From: Lachnospiraceae bacterium
Lineage (GTDB): Bacteria > Bacillota > Clostridia > Lachnospirales > Lachnospiraceae
Assembly (NCBI GenBank): GCA_031272985.1
Contig: JAISSU010000016.1
Location: forward strand, 1-64,000
DNA length: 64,000 nt
Direction of reading: 5' to 3'
The position numbers and the translations under genes are program-made. The notes under the pieces are model-generated. The model had not been told where the DNA came from, did no database searches, and was given only the letters and a program-made list of their open reading frames with translations. Below are positions 34,591-44,359 of this stretch, piece after piece (position 1 is the stretch's first letter; each line of letters begins with the position of its first letter).

Positions 34591-37500
34591 ATGAAAAGAA
34601 TGAAAAGACTAAGTGCTATCGTAATTGCGGTATTACTTTTGTTGAACATTTTTTTGGAGTCATCGGCGGTAGCGTTTGCTTCAAGTAATGAGAATACCAA
34701 CCAAGAAACGGAAACACCCGCCGATGACACGTCCGGTGACATACTGGGGTCTGACTCCGGATTGGATATTTCGGTAGGTGCCGATGGTCTGCCGGCACTG
34801 GGATTATTGGTAGATACTGACCTTCCGTCAGAACATGAATCTACGCTTGTAACCGCGCCTGATATATCACTTCCTTCTTCATTTGATAATACAAGCGTAT
34901 ACCCTTCGCCCGGCAATCAAGGCGCTCAAGGAAGCTGTGTGGCATGGGCTGTGGCATATGCATATAAAACCTATCAAGACGCCCTCGATCATGGGTGGGG
35001 AGTCTCCTCTACTTCCAGCAAATTCAGTCCATCCTATGTTTATAACCAGATAAATTTCGGGGTAGATGGTGGCTCATATATAACCGATGCGTTTGACCTG
35101 ATGGTTGGCCAAGGTTGCGTCTCTTTAGCATCTATGCCATATGATCAGTACGATTGGCTAACTCAACCTACTCAAGCTCAAAAGACGGCGGCATACCAGC
35201 ACAGGGCATCCGACTGGTATTATAAACTTTATCCTTCTTTGGATTATATTAAGGATATTATATATACCAAAGGTGGAACGGTAATAGGAATTCCGGTCTA
35301 TCCTGATTTTGATAATATTAGTTCGAGCAATCAGATATATGATAATAAAAGCGGAAACTCCCGTGGGAATCACGCTATCACTCTGATAGGGTGGGATGAC
35401 TCAAAAAGTGCTTTTAAGTTCATTAATTCATGGGGAACCGGTTGGGGTCTTAGCGGCTATGGATGGATAACATATAGCTTTGTTACTGATAATGTGATTT
35501 ATTACATGGATGACTATGTGGAATCCACTCCGACAGGATACACAGTATCTTATGATGCAAATGGTGGTTTGGGTGCGCCTGCTTCCCAGAGCGTTTCGGC
35601 AGGCAGTTATGTGACCATAGCCTCCGCACCGACGACACCGAAGTCTTACACGCTGAGCTTTAATGCAAATGGCGGAAGTGTTTCTACGACGTCGAAATCT
35701 GTTAATACGACATTTTCTTATTGGAATACGAATTCTTCGGGTACCGGAAGTAATTACTCTGTAGGTAGTTCATATTATCCGACGTCTTCAATAACATTAT
35801 ATGCAAAATGGACAAATACTACGGCCGGAACTTTGCCCACGCCTACTCGCGCAGGCTTTACTTTCGCGGGCTGGTATACTGCGGCGAGCGGAGGTACTCA
35901 AGTTACGGCTTCGACGACTATTTCAGCAAACCAGACTCTGTATGCTCAGTGGACAACAACTGATGATTACGGCAATACATTTGCGGATGCTTATAATTGG
36001 ACGCTTTCTTACAGTTCTTCGGGTCCCATAACTAATTCTCTGAACGGTACATTAGAGGATAAGTCTGATATCGATATGTTCAAGTTTACAGCTCCTATAA
36101 CCGGAAGTTACACATTATACGTTCCGGCAAGCGACTTCGATAATTATGGGAGACTGTTTAATTCTTCCGGCACGCAGATTGCATACAATGATGATTACAA
36201 TGGCACAAACTTCAGGATTACATATGAACTGACCGTCGGCGCAATTTATTATCTCGCAATACATAGCTATAATTATTATTACGCAGGTATTTACACTGTC
36301 AATATTACAGTACCCGGTCCAACTGAGTATACGATTACTTATGATGCTAACGGTGGTTCCGGAGCACCTGCGTCACAGAGCGTTTCATCCGGTAATTATG
36401 TGGCGCTTTCGGCTGCTCCGACAACAGCGAAAGCTTATACGCTTACTTATAATGCTAATGGAGGAAGTGTTTCAACTACATCGAAATCCGTTCCTACAAC
36501 TTTTACGTATTGGAATACGAATTCTTCGGGTACCGGAGATAATTATTCAGTTGGGGCGTGGTATATGCCTACGTCTTCAATAACTTTATATGCCAAATGG
36601 ACCAATCCGCAAGCGGGAACTCTGGCAACGCCTACACGCTCCGGCTATACTTTCGAAGGTTGGTATACTGCGGCGAGCGGAGGTACACAAGTTACGGCTT
36701 CGACGACCATTTCAGCGAACCAGACTCTGTATGCCCAGTGGACTGCAATAACTGATGATTACGGCAATACATTTGCGGATGCATACAATTGGACGCTTTC
36801 TTACAGTGCTAACGGAAGTTATACAAACTCAAAAAGTGGAATAATTGAAGTCGAAAAAGATGTAGATATGTTCAAGTTTACCGCACCTGTTACCGGCGTC
36901 TATACTATTTACACATCAAACAAGGCATCATCTTTATATTGGCTTGACGCGTATCTATACGATTCTTCAGGAGCTGGATTGGCTTATCAATTGGATGTCG
37001 GTTCGGGAATAAGTATTTCAATGGAGCTTGTCGCCGGTCAGTTATATTATCTTGAGTTGGTCGGTTTTCTTGGTTCCGGCTCCTATTCAATCAATATAAC
37101 TGTCACCAGTGTAACTTATTATACTGTTTCATATGATGCTAACGGTGGTTCCGGAGCACCCGCGTCACAGAGTGTTTCTTACGGTAATTATGTGGCACTT
37201 TCGTCAGCTCCGACAACAGTGAAAGCCTATACGCTTACTTATAATGCAAATGGAGGAAGTGTTTCAACTACATCGAAATCCGTTCCTACGACTTTTACGT
37301 ATTGGAATACGAATTCTTCCGGGACCGGCTACAATTATTCTGTTGGATCATATTATTATCCGACGTCTTCAATAACTTTATATGCCAAATGGACCGATCC
37401 GCAAGCGGGAACTCTGACCACTCCGACCCGTCAAGGGTATACCTTTACCGGCTGGTATACAGCGGCTACAGGCGGAACGCAAGTAACATCAACTACAATA

Positions 37501-40500
37501 ATTAGCGCAAATCAAACAATTTACGCGCATTGGAGCGCCTCTGATGACTATGGCAATACTTTCACTGATGCTTATAATTGGACGTTAGGGTCCAGTTCTG
37601 TCACCAGTATCACTAATACAAAAACCGGCATAATTGAAGTCACCGGAGACATTGATATGTTTAAGTTTACGGCTCCGTATACCGGTACATATCAAATGTT
37701 TATTTCTGCGAGCGAATTCGATAATGTCGGAACGCTGTATAATTCCTCGGGCTCACAGTTAGCCTATAATGACGACGGAAACACATACCCGAATTTCAAG
37801 ATTTCTTATACACTAACAGCCGGTTATGTATACTATTTAGCCGTCAAAAGCTACGGAAATTATTATACGGGGACTTACACTGTTAATATTACAGTACCTT
37901 CGCCGGTAACTTACACTGTTTCTTACAATGCTAACGGGGGTTCGGGTGCTCCCGCTTCGCAGAGCGTAAATCAGGACTTTTATGTGACAATCGGGGCGGC
38001 ACCGACTACGGCAAAAGCATACACGTTGTATTACAACGCAAATGGCGGGAGCGTTTCTTCAACGTATAAATCCGTTCCGACAACCTTTGCTTATTGGAAT
38101 ACTAATGCCTCCGGAACCGGTTTGAGTTACTCGCCCGGGTCAATATATTATCCGACGTCTTCAATAACGTTTTACGCTAAATGGAATAATCCGCAGGCCG
38201 GTACATTGCCGATACCGACGCGTGCCGGCTATGCATTTAATGGGTGGTTTACGGCAACTACAGGCGGTTCACAAGTGACTGCGACTACGGTATTAATCGC
38301 CGATACCACCATTTACGCTCAATGGACATCTACCGATGATTATGGCAATACATTTGCCGACGCGTATAATTGGGCGCTCTCTTCAAGCACTACCACCAGT
38401 TACACTAATACAAAGACCGGAAGCCTTGAAATCGCCGGTGATATTGATATGTTCAAATTTACGGCACCTGTCACCGGTACTTATTCACTCTTTATAACAA
38501 ACGGAACATTTGACAATACGGGAAAACTGTATAATTCCCAAGAAGTGCAATTAGCCTATGATGACGATGGTAATACATATCCCAACTTTAGAATTTCTTA
38601 TTCGTTGACCGCCGGATCGATTTATTATTTGGCAGTTGAGAGTTACAATAACAATAAAACGGGTGACTATTCAGTAAACATCACTGTCCCTGCACCTGTT
38701 GTTTACACGGTTTCTTATGATGCAAACGGAGGGTCAGGAGCTCCGACCTCCCAGAGTGTTTATCAAGGCAGTTATGTGACGATAAGTGCGGCACCAACTA
38801 CGGCAAAAGCGTACACCTTAACTTATAACGCAAATGGAGGAAGTGTTTCACCCACATATAAATCAGTTCCGACCACCTTTGCTTATTGGAATACAAATTC
38901 TGCCGGAACCGGTTCAAATTATTCAGTGGGTTCAACATATTATCCGGCAGCGTCAATAACTTTCTATGCAAAATGGAATAATCCGGCAGCGGGGACATTA
39001 CCCACACCTACTCGAACCGGTTATACTTTCAATGGTTGGTATACCTCTGCCACCGGCGGCACACAAGTGAGCGCTACGACTGTTCTGAATGCGGATACCA
39101 CTATTTACGCGCAATGGGCGGCGAATGACGATTATGGAAATACTTTCGAAGATGCTTATAATTGGCAGCTGACAAGCGGCGGTTCATCCAGTTACAACAA
39201 TTCCAGAAGCGGCTCAATAGAAACAGCCGGTGATGTCGATATGTTTAAATTTACCGCACCTGTAACCGGTACTTATCTGCTATATGTTTCGACGAGTGAC
39301 TTTGATAATTATGGAAGGTTATACAATTCATCAGGTTCGCAGCTTACTTCCAATGATGATGGTAATGGTAATCTTAACTTTAAGATATCATACTCGCTGA
39401 GTGCAGGTTCTGTTTACTATCTTGGAGTTACAGGATATTCTTCTGCACAAATCGGAACATACACGGTAAATATTACCGTACCTGCTATCTTGACTTATAC
39501 CGTTTCTTACGATGCGAATGGGGGATCAGGAGCGCCTGCTTCTCAAAGCGTAACTGCAGGCAATTCTGTAGTATTGGCGAGCGCGCCTACGACCGCGAAA
39601 GCGTATACTGTCAATTATGATGCGAACGGAGGCAGCGTAACTCCGTCATCAAAAACAGTAGCTGCCTCTCTGGCATATTGGAATACTAATGCCGCAGGCA
39701 CCGGTACTAATTATTTTTCGGGGGATACCTACTACCCGACAGCGTCAATTACGTTTTATGCCAAATGGAATACTCCGGCCGTAGGTACGCTTCCTACGCC
39801 TACTCGTTCTGGTTATACATTTGACGGGTGGTACACGGCGACCACAGGCGGAACAAGAGTTTATGATTATACGACACTTTCCGAGAATATCACTATTTAT
39901 GCTCACTGGTCGTCAAGCGACGATTACGGCAATACCTTTAGCGATGCTTATAATTGGCTGATTGCAAATGCATCTACCTCCGCTTATACAAATACCAGAA
40001 CCGGAATCTTAGAGACCACCGGCGATATTGATATGTTTAAATTTACGGCACCGGTGACTGGTACATATTACTTATTTGTCTCCTCCGGCAGCTTTGACAA
40101 TGTCGGGACTCTTTATAATTCCGTAGGTACACAGTTAGCATATGATGATGACGGCAATACTTATCCGAACTTTAAGATAACGTATTCTTTAACAGCCGGA
40201 AGCATATACTATTTAGAAGTAAGGGCATTCGGCAATAATAAAACAGGTAACTATACGTTAAATATCACTACGCCAAGCAGCTTAACGTTCTACACTGTCA
40301 CTTATAACGCTAATGGAGGCGAGGGAGCGCCTGCTTCACAAAGCGTATCTGCCGGCAGTTATGTAACATTAGCAAGCGCGCCGACCACACCGGTAAAATA
40401 TCAATTAACATACAATGCTAACGGCGGTAGTGTCACACCGACTTCTAAATTAGCTTATGCAACATTTGCAAGTTGGAACACAAATGCTTTAGGAACCGGA

Positions 40501-43500
40501 AGTAATTATTCGGCGGGTCAGACCTATTATCCGTCTTCTTCGCTGACTTTGTACGCTAAATGGAATAATCCGACAGTAGGTACATTACCGGTACCTACAC
40601 GTACGGGGTACACTTTTGATGGATGGTATACGAGTGCGAGCGCAGGAGTGCAGGTCAACACAACGGATGTATTATCTGCTGATACAACTATCTACGCACA
40701 TTGGACATTGTACGACGATTATGGCAATACATTAACTGATGCATATAACTGGGAATTGTCTTATAGTTCCACTGCTAGCTACACAAATACGAAAACCGGC
40801 ACTCTGGAAGTTGCAAATGACGTGGATATGTTTAAATTTACGGCACCTGTGACCGGTACATATATCCTCTTTGTTTCGGCAAGTTCGTTTGATAATTACG
40901 GACGACTATACAATTCTTCAGGTACACAGATTGCATATGATGATGATAGTAACGGCAACTATTATTTCAAAATCACATATTCGTTGACGGCCGGTTCAGT
41001 ATATTATCTGGGAGTTACTAGTTACAATTCCTATTATTCGGGCACATATACCGTAAATATAACAGTACCGGGCAGCGCAACATATACAGTAACTTATAAT
41101 GCTAATAATGGAACCGGTGCTCCGGCTACGCAGACAAAACAAGCAGGCGTGCCCCTTACTCTGAGCGAAACGATTCCGACCAGAAGTGGTTATAACTTTA
41201 TGGGATGGGGCACGAGCAGTACGGCCACGACAGCCACATATCAACCGGGCGGAACTTATTCGGCGGATGCCAGCATAACTTTATATGCTGTTTGGAACGC
41301 CCAAAATGCCAGAGCATTAAGCGCGAGTGAGAAATACTGGTTCTCGAATTCTTATTCTTACTACAACAGCAGATATAATGTTTCTGATGGTGATTTCACG
41401 AAATTGTCCAACTATGTAAGGGCACTTTATGGGAGCTCTTCAGCGACTACCATTATTAACAGCCTCCAGTCTTTGCGAACCAGCTCGTGGGGCGGTTCTT
41501 GTTATGGGATGGCCGCCACCGCAATCTTGGATAAAAACAATCAAATAGCCATGAACGAAAATTTCGATACGAATAAAGCTACTATCTATGATGTGTCGGC
41601 ACCCAGATCAAATTCTACAGTAGAAAGTGCAATAAACTACTACATGATTTCGCAGTTGATTCCTTATCTTCGGAGCACGACTTATTATTCGGGGACAAGT
41701 GCGTTTTCAACACAGTTGCAGAACATGGTAAACGAAGCGAAATCAGGGAAAGCAATTTTCTTCTGCTATTTCTTCAGCGGAGGCGGACATGCTATAGTAA
41801 TAATCGGTTATAGCCAAAATGCCGATGGGAGCCATAATCTTATCGCATATGACAATCGCTATCCGACAGCAGAGACAATAGTAAATATAAATGCTTCTTA
41901 CACGACGTGTACTGTCAGAGGCAGCGAAAATGTAACCGGTTTTGAGTATCTCACTGATATGAGCAGATTTGATGCCATAGATATTGACGGACCTAATAAT
42001 GTGCTTGGTACGGGGACAGCGTCAGGGCAGGATGTAGGTACTCAGCTGTATATTACTTCAAACGGAGGAGATGTTCTCGTTCAAAACGCCAATGGCGGTT
42101 CACTAACATTTAATTCTGCAACAGGAGCCTTCTCAGGCTCATTGAAAGTAAATAATACTTATTTCATAGTAAGTAATACCGAAGATGGATCACCTGCACC
42201 TGTGACCTTTGTGCTTAATGTGGATAGCTCGGATACCTTCTCTTTCGAGTCTGAGGGAAATAGCGGGCTGGATGTCGCAGTTGTTGGAAATGGAATTTAT
42301 GCGGCGGCGGAGGCATCGGCCGCAGATTCGGTTACCATTGATAAGACTGCGGGAGTTAATGTCGAAGGCAATGGCTCGTTTGAAGCGAAGCTTAGTCTGG
42401 GCGTAAATAATGATATTAGTGATGTTGTCACATTGAATGCCACAGCAAATGATTCGGCTCATTTACAACTCACAAATGACAAAGTTATCGCAGGCGCAGA
42501 TTATTCAGACGGAGGAGAGCTTACTTTATTACAAGGAGCAGGGAAGGAGACGATTACTCTTAACAGCACGAACTCAGATAACTATATCATAGAATCGGTA
42601 AATGATAACGTGATAGTAACTCCGGAGATTTGCACTGTGACATACAATGCAAACGGAGGAAGCAAAGCGCCTGCGGCGACGTCCGTTCAATATGGCACTG
42701 CGGTCACGTTAAGTACGACAGTTCCTACTCGCAGTGGTTATTCATTTGCCGGTTGGTTCACAGCTCCTTCAGGCGGAACAAAGGTAACAAATGCTACAAT
42801 CGTCAACGGAAATGTAACTTATTACGCGCAGTGGATGATAAGTAATTGCATAATTACCTTTAATTCCAACGGCGGTAGCTCTGTGGCGTCTAAGACCTAT
42901 AGTTACAATTCGACTCTCGGTACTCTACCGACCACTACCAGAACCGGCTATACTTTCAACGGCTGGTTCACGGCGGCGAGTGGTGGAACTAAGATAGCTA
43001 CGACCACGAAGGTTACAGCTAATGTAACTTATTACGCTCAATGGACGATAAACACCTACACTGTTACATTTAATGCAAACGGCGGTAGTGCGGTTTCCGC
43101 TAAAAAACTAAACTATGGCGCCACGCTTGGGACGCTTCCTACTACTACCAGAGCGCTCTATACATTCAATGGCTGGTATACGGCTGCGAGTGGTGGCACA
43201 AAGATAGCTACGACCACGAAGGTAACAGGAAATGTCACCTATTATGCACAGTGGAAAGCGAAAAAAGCACCGACTATCACTTATGCGGCTCATGTACAGA
43301 ATATCGGATGGCAGAGTTTTATTACGGTAAATGATGGGAAGATGGCCGGCACCAGCGGAAGATCACTTAGAATGGAAGCATTTGTATTCCGTATTAATAC
43401 CGGGGATTACAGCGGAGGCTTAAGTTATCAGATGCACGTTCAGAATGTAGGATGGCAGGCTTTCAGGAATGCTCCGAATGTTTCAACCGATAAATTAAAG

Positions 43501-43773
43501 GTTGCGATAAACCCGTCAGATCAAATTGGGGGAACAACAGGGAAATCGCTACGTTGCGAAGCTATTGTAATAAAACTGACCGGAGATGTGGCAAAATACT
43601 ATGATGTATATTATAGAGTGCATGTCCAGAATTACGGCTGGTCGAACTGGACTTCTAACGGCAGTCCGGCTGGTTCACAAGGAAAGTCTCTTCGTATGGA
43701 GGCTGTAGAAGTTAAACTCCTGCCAAAGGGCGATAAGAGCGCCCCGAAGACAGGGACGGCACTTTGGAAGTAG
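34591..43773 (+). CDS. Giant secreted modular protein with two papain-like domains, Flg_new/PPC modules and ChW repeats
   Basis: 3060 residues, exported (signal peptide, likely cleavage after A30). In order: (1) papain-like C1 protease domain, residues ~94-310, with Q110, C116 (GSCVAWA), H261 (GNHAITLIGW) and N279 (FINSWGTGWG); (2) seven composite modules of 263-265 residues (~317-2160), each with two InlB/Flg_new-type beta repeats (YDANGGSGAPAS, GWYTAASGG, LYAQW) and a pre-peptidase C-terminal-like domain (DDYGNTFADAYNW, DMFKFTAPVTG, YYLAV); (3) one more Flg_new repeat; (4) a second papain-fold candidate with C2304 (WGGSCYGMA), H2400 (GGGHAIVIIGY) and D2421; (5) a beta-rich region; (6) three Flg_new repeats; (7) three ChW repeats from ~2896 (HVQNxGW). 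Probably a cell-surface protease/adhesin; target unknown. Confidence 0.85.
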   Translation: MKRMKRLSAIVIAVLLLLNIFLESSAVAFASSNENTNQETETPADDTSGDILGSDSGLDISVGADGLPALGLLVDTDLPSEHESTLVTAPDISLPSSFDNTSVYPSPGNQGAQGSCVAWAVAYAYKTYQDALDHGWGVSSTSSKFSPSYVYNQINFGVDGGSYITDAFDLMVGQGCVSLASMPYDQYDWLTQPTQAQKTAAYQHRASDWYYKLYPSLDYIKDIIYTKGGTVIGIPVYPDFDNISSSNQIYDNKSGNSRGNHAITLIGWDDSKSAFKFINSWGTGWGLSGYGWITYSFVTDNVIYYMDDYVESTPTGYTVSYDANGGLGAPASQSVSAGSYVTIASAPTTPKSYTLSFNANGGSVSTTSKSVNTTFSYWNTNSSGTGSNYSVGSSYYPTSSITLYAKWTNTTAGTLPTPTRAGFTFAGWYTAASGGTQVTASTTISANQTLYAQWTTTDDYGNTFADAYNWTLSYSSSGPITNSLNGTLEDKSDIDMFKFTAPITGSYTLYVPASDFDNYGRLFNSSGTQIAYNDDYNGTNFRITYELTVGAIYYLAIHSYNYYYAGIYTVNITVPGPTEYTITYDANGGSGAPASQSVSSGNYVALSAAPTTAKAYTLTYNANGGSVSTTSKSVPTTFTYWNTNSSGTGDNYSVGAWYMPTSSITLYAKWTNPQAGTLATPTRSGYTFEGWYTAASGGTQVTASTTISANQTLYAQWTAITDDYGNTFADAYNWTLSYSANGSYTNSKSGIIEVEKDVDMFKFTAPVTGVYTIYTSNKASSLYWLDAYLYDSSGAGLAYQLDVGSGISISMELVAGQLYYLELVGFLGSGSYSINITVTSVTYYTVSYDANGGSGAPASQSVSYGNYVALSSAPTTVKAYTLTYNANGGSVSTTSKSVPTTFTYWNTNSSGTGYNYSVGSYYYPTSSITLYAKWTDPQAGTLTTPTRQGYTFTGWYTAATGGTQVTSTTIISANQTIYAHWSASDDYGNTFTDAYNWTLGSSSVTSITNTKTGIIEVTGDIDMFKFTAPYTGTYQMFISASEFDNVGTLYNSSGSQLAYNDDGNTYPNFKISYTLTAGYVYYLAVKSYGNYYTGTYTVNITVPSPVTYTVSYNANGGSGAPASQSVNQDFYVTIGAAPTTAKAYTLYYNANGGSVSSTYKSVPTTFAYWNTNASGTGLSYSPGSIYYPTSSITFYAKWNNPQAGTLPIPTRAGYAFNGWFTATTGGSQVTATTVLIADTTIYAQWTSTDDYGNTFADAYNWALSSSTTTSYTNTKTGSLEIAGDIDMFKFTAPVTGTYSLFITNGTFDNTGKLYNSQEVQLAYDDDGNTYPNFRISYSLTAGSIYYLAVESYNNNKTGDYSVNITVPAPVVYTVSYDANGGSGAPTSQSVYQGSYVTISAAPTTAKAYTLTYNANGGSVSPTYKSVPTTFAYWNTNSAGTGSNYSVGSTYYPAASITFYAKWNNPAAGTLPTPTRTGYTFNGWYTSATGGTQVSATTVLNADTTIYAQWAANDDYGNTFEDAYNWQLTSGGSSSYNNSRSGSIETAGDVDMFKFTAPVTGTYLLYVSTSDFDNYGRLYNSSGSQLTSNDDGNGNLNFKISYSLSAGSVYYLGVTGYSSAQIGTYTVNITVPAILTYTVSYDANGGSGAPASQSVTAGNSVVLASAPTTAKAYTVNYDANGGSVTPSSKTVAASLAYWNTNAAGTGTNYFSGDTYYPTASITFYAKWNTPAVGTLPTPTRSGYTFDGWYTATTGGTRVYDYTTLSENITIYAHWSSSDDYGNTFSDAYNWLIANASTSAYTNTRTGILETTGDIDMFKFTAPVTGTYYLFVSSGSFDNVGTLYNSVGTQLAYDDDGNTYPNFKITYSLTAGSIYYLEVRAFGNNKTGNYTLNITTPSSLTFYTVTYNANGGEGAPASQSVSAGSYVTLASAPTTPVKYQLTYNANGGSVTPTSKLAYATFASWNTNALGTGSNYSAGQTYYPSSSLTLYAKWNNPTVGTLPVPTRTGYTFDGWYTSASAGVQVNTTDVLSADTTIYAHWTLYDDYGNTLTDAYNWELSYSSTASYTNTKTGTLEVANDVDMFKFTAPVTGTYILFVSASSFDNYGRLYNSSGTQIAYDDDSNGNYYFKITYSLTAGSVYYLGVTSYNSYYSGTYTVNITVPGSATYTVTYNANNGTGAPATQTKQAGVPLTLSETIPTRSGYNFMGWGTSSTATTATYQPGGTYSADASITLYAVWNAQNARALSASEKYWFSNSYSYYNSRYNVSDGDFTKLSNYVRALYGSSSATTIINSLQSLRTSSWGGSCYGMAATAILDKNNQIAMNENFDTNKATIYDVSAPRSNSTVESAINYYMISQLIPYLRSTTYYSGTSAFSTQLQNMVNEAKSGKAIFFCYFFSGGGHAIVIIGYSQNADGSHNLIAYDNRYPTAETIVNINASYTTCTVRGSENVTGFEYLTDMSRFDAIDIDGPNNVLGTGTASGQDVGTQLYITSNGGDVLVQNANGGSLTFNSATGAFSGSLKVNNTYFIVSNTEDGSPAPVTFVLNVDSSDTFSFESEGNSGLDVAVVGNGIYAAAEASAADSVTIDKTAGVNVEGNGSFEAKLSLGVNNDISDVVTLNATANDSAHLQLTNDKVIAGADYSDGGELTLLQGAGKETITLNSTNSDNYIIESVNDNVIVTPEICTVTYNANGGSKAPAATSVQYGTAVTLSTTVPTRSGYSFAGWFTAPSGGTKVTNATIVNGNVTYYAQWMISNCIITFNSNGGSSVASKTYSYNSTLGTLPTTTRTGYTFNGWFTAASGGTKIATTTKVTANVTYYAQWTINTYTVTFNANGGSAVSAKKLNYGATLGTLPTTTRALYTFNGWYTAASGGTKIATTTKVTGNVTYYAQWKAKKAPTITYAAHVQNIGWQSFITVNDGKMAGTSGRSLRMEAFVFRINTGDYSGGLSYQMHVQNVGWQAFRNAPNVSTDKLKVAINPSDQIGGTTGKSLRCEAIVIKLTGDVAKYYDVYYRVHVQNYGWSNWTSNGSPAGSQGKSLRMEAVEVKLLPKGDKSAPKTGTALWK
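35539..41303 (+). repeat. Array of seven ~792-bp in-frame composite modules plus a partial eighth
   Basis: The DDYGNTF/L marker recurs at 35962, 36754, 37543, 38335, 39127, 39919 and 40714, spacings of 789-795 bp, all multiples of three. Each unit encodes two Flg_new-type repeats and one PPC-like domain. Units one and two are nearly identical over long stretches at DNA level, later ones more diverged. The partial eighth copy (41080-41303) keeps only a Flg_new repeat before the second papain-like domain. Confidence 0.85.
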
Positions 43774-43787
43774 AAAGGAGCCCTATT

Positions 43788-44276
43788 ATGATCCCTACTA
43801 TACGTGAATTTACCCCCGATGATATCCCTCAAATGTGTCCCATCTGGAACTATATTGTCTCAGAAGGAAATTCGTTCCCGCAGGAGGATCATTTGAGCGA
43901 ATCGGAAGCTCTGGAGTTTTTTTCGGGGCAATCGTTTACCGGTGTCGCCCAGTCCGGCAGTGATGTCGTAGGACTTTATATCCTACACCCGAATAATATC
44001 GGACGGTGCGGGCATATTGCGAATGCATCTTATGCAGTGGATGCCAGTAAAAGAGGCAAGCATATAGGTGAAGAACTGGTGAAGCATTCGCTTACGATGG
44101 GCGCAAAGCTTGGATTTAGGATCTTACAGTTTAACGCAGTAGTAGCGAGCAATAAGTGGGCGATACACTTGTATAAAAAACTTGGGTTTACTCCATTAGG
44201 AACTATTCCGGGTGGTTTCCGAATGGGCGATGATGAATACGCAGATATTATTCCGTTTTATATTCCTCTGGTATAA
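43788..44276 (+). CDS. GNAT-family N-acetyltransferase
   Basis: A 163-residue acetyltransferase of the GNAT fold: PTIREFTPDDIPQM opening, a central beta strand region (GLYILHPNN), and the acetyl-CoA-binding motif where SYAVDASKRGKHIGEELVKHS replaces the usual Q/RxxGxG/A loop, followed by FNAVVASNKWAIHLYKKLGF. The start is ATG 43788, with AAAGGAG upstream; the ORF opening at 43764 overlaps the giant gene. The acceptor is unknown. It follows the giant gene by 14 bases and may be co-transcribed with it. Confidence 0.85.
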   Translation: MIPTIREFTPDDIPQMCPIWNYIVSEGNSFPQEDHLSESEALEFFSGQSFTGVAQSGSDVVGLYILHPNNIGRCGHIANASYAVDASKRGKHIGEELVKHSLTMGAKLGFRILQFNAVVASNKWAIHLYKKLGFTPLGTIPGGFRMGDDEYADIIPFYIPLV

Positions 44277-44281
44277 AGTGC

Positions 44282-44317
44282 AACGGACATAAAGGGTAGG
44301 CTTTATGTCCGTTTTCA
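44282..44317 (+). terminator. Terminator after the GNAT gene
   Basis: Perfect 12-bp stem (AACGGACATAAA and TTTATGTCCGTT) around an eight-base loop, followed by a short T run, beginning five bases after the GNAT stop. It separates this transcript from the convergent minus-strand operon. Confidence 0.85.
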
Positions 44318-44359
44318 AAGTGGAAGTATGTGAAAAAAATCAAGAGAAGGTCTGTAGTC

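Noticed and set aside
43745..43773. Sortase signal at the end of the giant protein
   Set aside because: P-K-T-G residues exist but the hydrophobic helix and basic tail that define a sorting signal are missing.
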